In this document: positions 61,821 through 64,000 of the stretch, in pieces
Numbering within the stretch: position 1 is the stretch's first letter
Layout: every line of letters begins with the position of its first letter
DNA from: Streptomyces sp. V4I2
GTDB lineage: Bacteria; Actinomycetota; Actinomycetes; Streptomycetales; Streptomycetaceae
NCBI RefSeq assembly: GCF_030817655.1
Contig: NZ_JAUSZM010000003.1
Coordinates: forward strand, 7,812,001 to 7,876,000
Length of the DNA: 64,000 bases
Direction: 5' to 3'
Notes under the pieces: model-generated
The model's input: only the letters and a program-made list of their open reading frames with translations
Databases searched by the model: none
Told to the model about the DNA's origin: nothing
Position numbers and translations under genes: made by a program

Positions 61821-63215
61821 ATGCCCATGGGTCACACGGCCACAGCCCAGGCAGGCTCCGGCGGACTGACAGCGACCGAGCACCGCCTGGCCAATGGCCT
61901 GCGCGTGGTGCTCTCCGAGGACCATCTGACCCCCGTCGCGGCGGTGTGCCTCTGGTACGACGTCGGCTCGCGCCACGAAGTCAAGGGTCGTACCGGCCTG
62001 GCTCACCTTTTCGAGCACCTTATGTTCCAGGGATCCGGCCAGGTCAAGGGCAACGGCCACTTCGAGCTGGTTCAGGGCGCCGGCGGCTCGCTCAACGGAA
62101 CCACCAGCTTCGAGCGCACCAACTACTTCGAGACCATGCCCACCCACCAGCTGGAGCTCGCCCTCTGGCTGGAGGCCGACCGCATGGGCTCGCTGCTGGC
62201 CGCCCTCGACGACGAGTCGATGGAGAACCAGCGGGACGTCGTCAAGAACGAGCGCCGGCAGCGCTACGACAACGTGCCGTACGGCACGGCCTTCGAGAAG
62301 CTCACCGCCCTCGCCTACCCGGAGGGCCACCCCTACCACCACACCCCGATCGGCTCGATGGCCGACCTGGACGCGGCCACCCTGGAGGACGCGCGCGCGT
62401 TCTTCCGCACGTACTACGCGCCGGGCAACGCCGTCCTGTCGGTCGTCGGCGACATCGACCCGGAGCAGACGCTCGCCTGGATCGAGAAGTACTTCGGGTC
62501 CATCGCGTCGCACGACGGCAAGCCCGCGCCCCGCGACGGCTCGCTGCCCGACGTGATCGGCGAGCAGCTGCGCGAGATCGTCGAGGAAGAGGTCCCCGCG
62601 CGCGCGTTGATGGCCGCCTACCGGCTCCCGGAGGACGGCACGCGCGCGTGCGACGCGGTCGACCTGGCGCTCACCGTCCTCGGCGGCGGCGAGTCGTCCC
62701 GGCTCTACAACCGGCTCGTACGGCGCGACCGTACGGCGGTGGCGGCCGGCTTCGGTCTGCTGCGGCTGGCCGGGGCGCCCTCCCTGGGCTGGCTGGACGT
62801 GAAGACCTCCGGTGACGTCGAGGTGCCGGTCATCGAGGCCGCCATCGACGAGGAGCTCGCCCGGTTCGCCGAGGAGGGCCCCACGGCCGAGGAGATGGAG
62901 CGCGCCCAGGCCCAGTTGGAGCGCGAGTGGCTGGACCGGCTCGGCACGGTCGCGGGCCGTGCCGACGAACTGTGCCGGTACGCCGTCCTGTTCGGCGACC
63001 CGCAGCTCGCCCTGACCGCCGTACAGCGCGTCCTCGACGTGACGGCCGAGGAGGTCCAGCAGATCGCCAAGGCCCGCCTGCGCCCCGACAACCGCGCGGT
63101 GCTCGTCTACGAGCCGATCTCCGGCGAGACTGCCGAGGACGCGGATCCCCCCGAAGACCCCGAGGCCGAGGCCACGGTCGAAGCCGGCGACAAGAACGAG
63201 GAGGCGGCCCGGTGA
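61821..63215 (+). CDS. M16-family zinc metallopeptidase, catalytic subunit
   Basis: 464 residues. The inverted zinc motif H-L-F-E-H is at 62-66 and the third ligand Glu lies in the N-E-R-R-Q-R region near 145; the C-terminal half is the second M16 domain. The family degrades peptides and works as a pair with an inactive partner. ATG 61821 follows GAAGGGA. The next gene overlaps (GTGA) and encodes the partner. It is the last complete gene of the window. Confidence 0.93.
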   Translation: MPMGHTATAQAGSGGLTATEHRLANGLRVVLSEDHLTPVAAVCLWYDVGSRHEVKGRTGLAHLFEHLMFQGSGQVKGNGHFELVQGAGGSLNGTTSFERTNYFETMPTHQLELALWLEADRMGSLLAALDDESMENQRDVVKNERRQRYDNVPYGTAFEKLTALAYPEGHPYHHTPIGSMADLDAATLEDARAFFRTYYAPGNAVLSVVGDIDPEQTLAWIEKYFGSIASHDGKPAPRDGSLPDVIGEQLREIVEEEVPARALMAAYRLPEDGTRACDAVDLALTVLGGGESSRLYNRLVRRDRTAVAAGFGLLRLAGAPSLGWLDVKTSGDVEVPVIEAAIDEELARFAEEGPTAEEMERAQAQLEREWLDRLGTVAGRADELCRYAVLFGDPQLALTAVQRVLDVTAEEVQQIAKARLRPDNRAVLVYEPISGETAEDADPPEDPEAEATVEAGDKNEEAAR

Positions 63216-64000
63216 CCGAGCTCGCCACGATGGAATTCCACTCCCAGCCCCAGGCCGGCGAGGCCAGGCCCTGGGCCTTCCCGGCACCCGAGCGCGGCAC
63301 GCTCGACAACGGCCTGACGGTGCTGCGCTGCCACCGCCCCGGCCAGCAGGTCGTCGCCGTGGAGGTGCTCCTGGACGCGCCCCTGGAGGCCGAACCGGCC
63401 GGTCTGGACGGCGTCGCCACGATCATGGCGCGGGCCTTCTCCGAGGGCACCGACAAGCACTCCGCCGAGGACTTCGCCGCCGAGCTGGAGCGCTGCGGCG
63501 CCACCCTCGACTCGCACGCCGACCACCCCGGCGTACGGCTCTCCCTCGAGGTCCCCGCCTCCCGCCTGGCCAAGGCGCTCGGCCTGCTCGCCGACGCGCT
63601 CAGGGCGCCCGCGTTCGCCGACAGCGAGGTCGAGCGACTGGTCCGCAACCGCCTGGACGAGATCCCGCACGAGCTGGCCAACCCGTCCCGGCGTGCCGCC
63701 AAGGAGCTCTCCAAGGAGCTGTTCCCGGCGACCTCGCGCATGTCGCGCCCGCGCCAGGGCACCGAGGAGACGGTCGAGAACATCGACTCCGCGGCTGTGC
63801 GCGGCTTCTACGAGAAGCACGTCCGCCCCGCCACCGCCACCGCCGTGGTCGTCGGCGACCTCACCGGCATCGACCTCGACGCGCTGCTCGGTGACACGCT
63901 CGGCTCCTGGACCGGCTCCTCGGCCGAGCCCCGTCCCGTGCCGCCGGTGACCGCCGACGACACCGGCCGGGTCGTCATCGTGGACCGCCCCGGCGCCGTC
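63212..64000 (+). CDS. M16-family peptidase-like protein, non-catalytic subunit (partial)
   Basis: Truncated by the window end; 263 residues visible from GTG 63212, which overlaps the upstream stop (GTGA). It is an M16 fold (L-D-N-G-L-T-V-L-R, then the helix with M-A-R-A-F-S-E-G-T) in which the H-x-x-E-H zinc motif is missing, so it should be the inactive partner of the preceding peptidase. Confidence 0.9.
   Translation, partial: MTELATMEFHSQPQAGEARPWAFPAPERGTLDNGLTVLRCHRPGQQVVAVEVLLDAPLEAEPAGLDGVATIMARAFSEGTDKHSAEDFAAELERCGATLDSHADHPGVRLSLEVPASRLAKALGLLADALRAPAFADSEVERLVRNRLDEIPHELANPSRRAAKELSKELFPATSRMSRPRQGTEETVENIDSAAVRGFYEKHVRPATATAVVVGDLTGIDLDALLGDTLGSWTGSSAEPRPVPPVTADDTGRVVIVDRPGAV

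Overview
The window is Streptomyces chromosome: GC is very high throughout, third codon positions are almost all G or C, GTG and TTG starts are common, and many genes look leaderless. The gene order (DinG-type helicase, lexA, nrdR-nrdJ, rnhB, recQ, whiH, hrdB, serine protease, parE, two citrate synthases, parC, two M16 peptidases) matches, from memory, the conserved core of Streptomyces around the principal sigma factor gene hrdB. No tRNA, rRNA, CRISPR array or ordinary insertion sequence was recognised.

Layout. 1-7.7 kb holds DNA-damage and nucleotide genes: an iron-sulphur helicase behind a PafBC-type damage promoter, lexA with its SOS box, and nrdR-nrdJ behind two operator-like inverted repeats. 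7.8-16.3 kb is mixed: a HEAT-like protein whose reading frame runs through an antisense terD gene, a histidine phosphatase, an ADP-ribosylglycohydrolase, a DHA2-family efflux pump with a divergent TetR regulator and two 20-bp operators, and rnhB. 16.6-28.6 kb holds a RecQ helicase with a C-terminal phosphoribosyltransferase-like segment, a DUF4192 protein, a glycogen-debranching-like protein, an NrtR-like Nudix regulator, an ABC protein and whiH. hrdB follows.

30.5-41.2 kb is the striking part: a 10,697-bp integrated element inserted exactly in the last codons of hrdB and flanked by a 19-bp direct repeat. It encodes a tyrosine integrase, a primase-polymerase (frameshifted here), a DUF3987 P-loop ATPase, an HK97-fold major capsid protein, a PadR regulator and several small unknowns. 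It has no portal, terminase, protease, tail, lysis or DNA-transfer genes. This set suggests a capsid-encoding phage satellite rather than a prophage or an actinomycete conjugative element. It also carries intergenic repeats and hairpins that could be its origin, packaging or operator sites. The element supplies the stop codon and terminator now used by hrdB; the native terminator is stranded on its far side.

41.3-64 kb returns to host core: secreted trypsin-like protease, DUF7455 protein, parE, a CcdC-like membrane protein with a NarL-type two-component pair, an acetate-type symporter with its DUF485 partner, a DcuS/DcuR-type pair, a sucrase/ferredoxin-like protein with an iron box, two divergent citrate synthases (one fused to a DNA-binding domain), a DUF6082 pair, a CobW-type GTPase, parC, and two M16 peptidases, the second cut by the window end.
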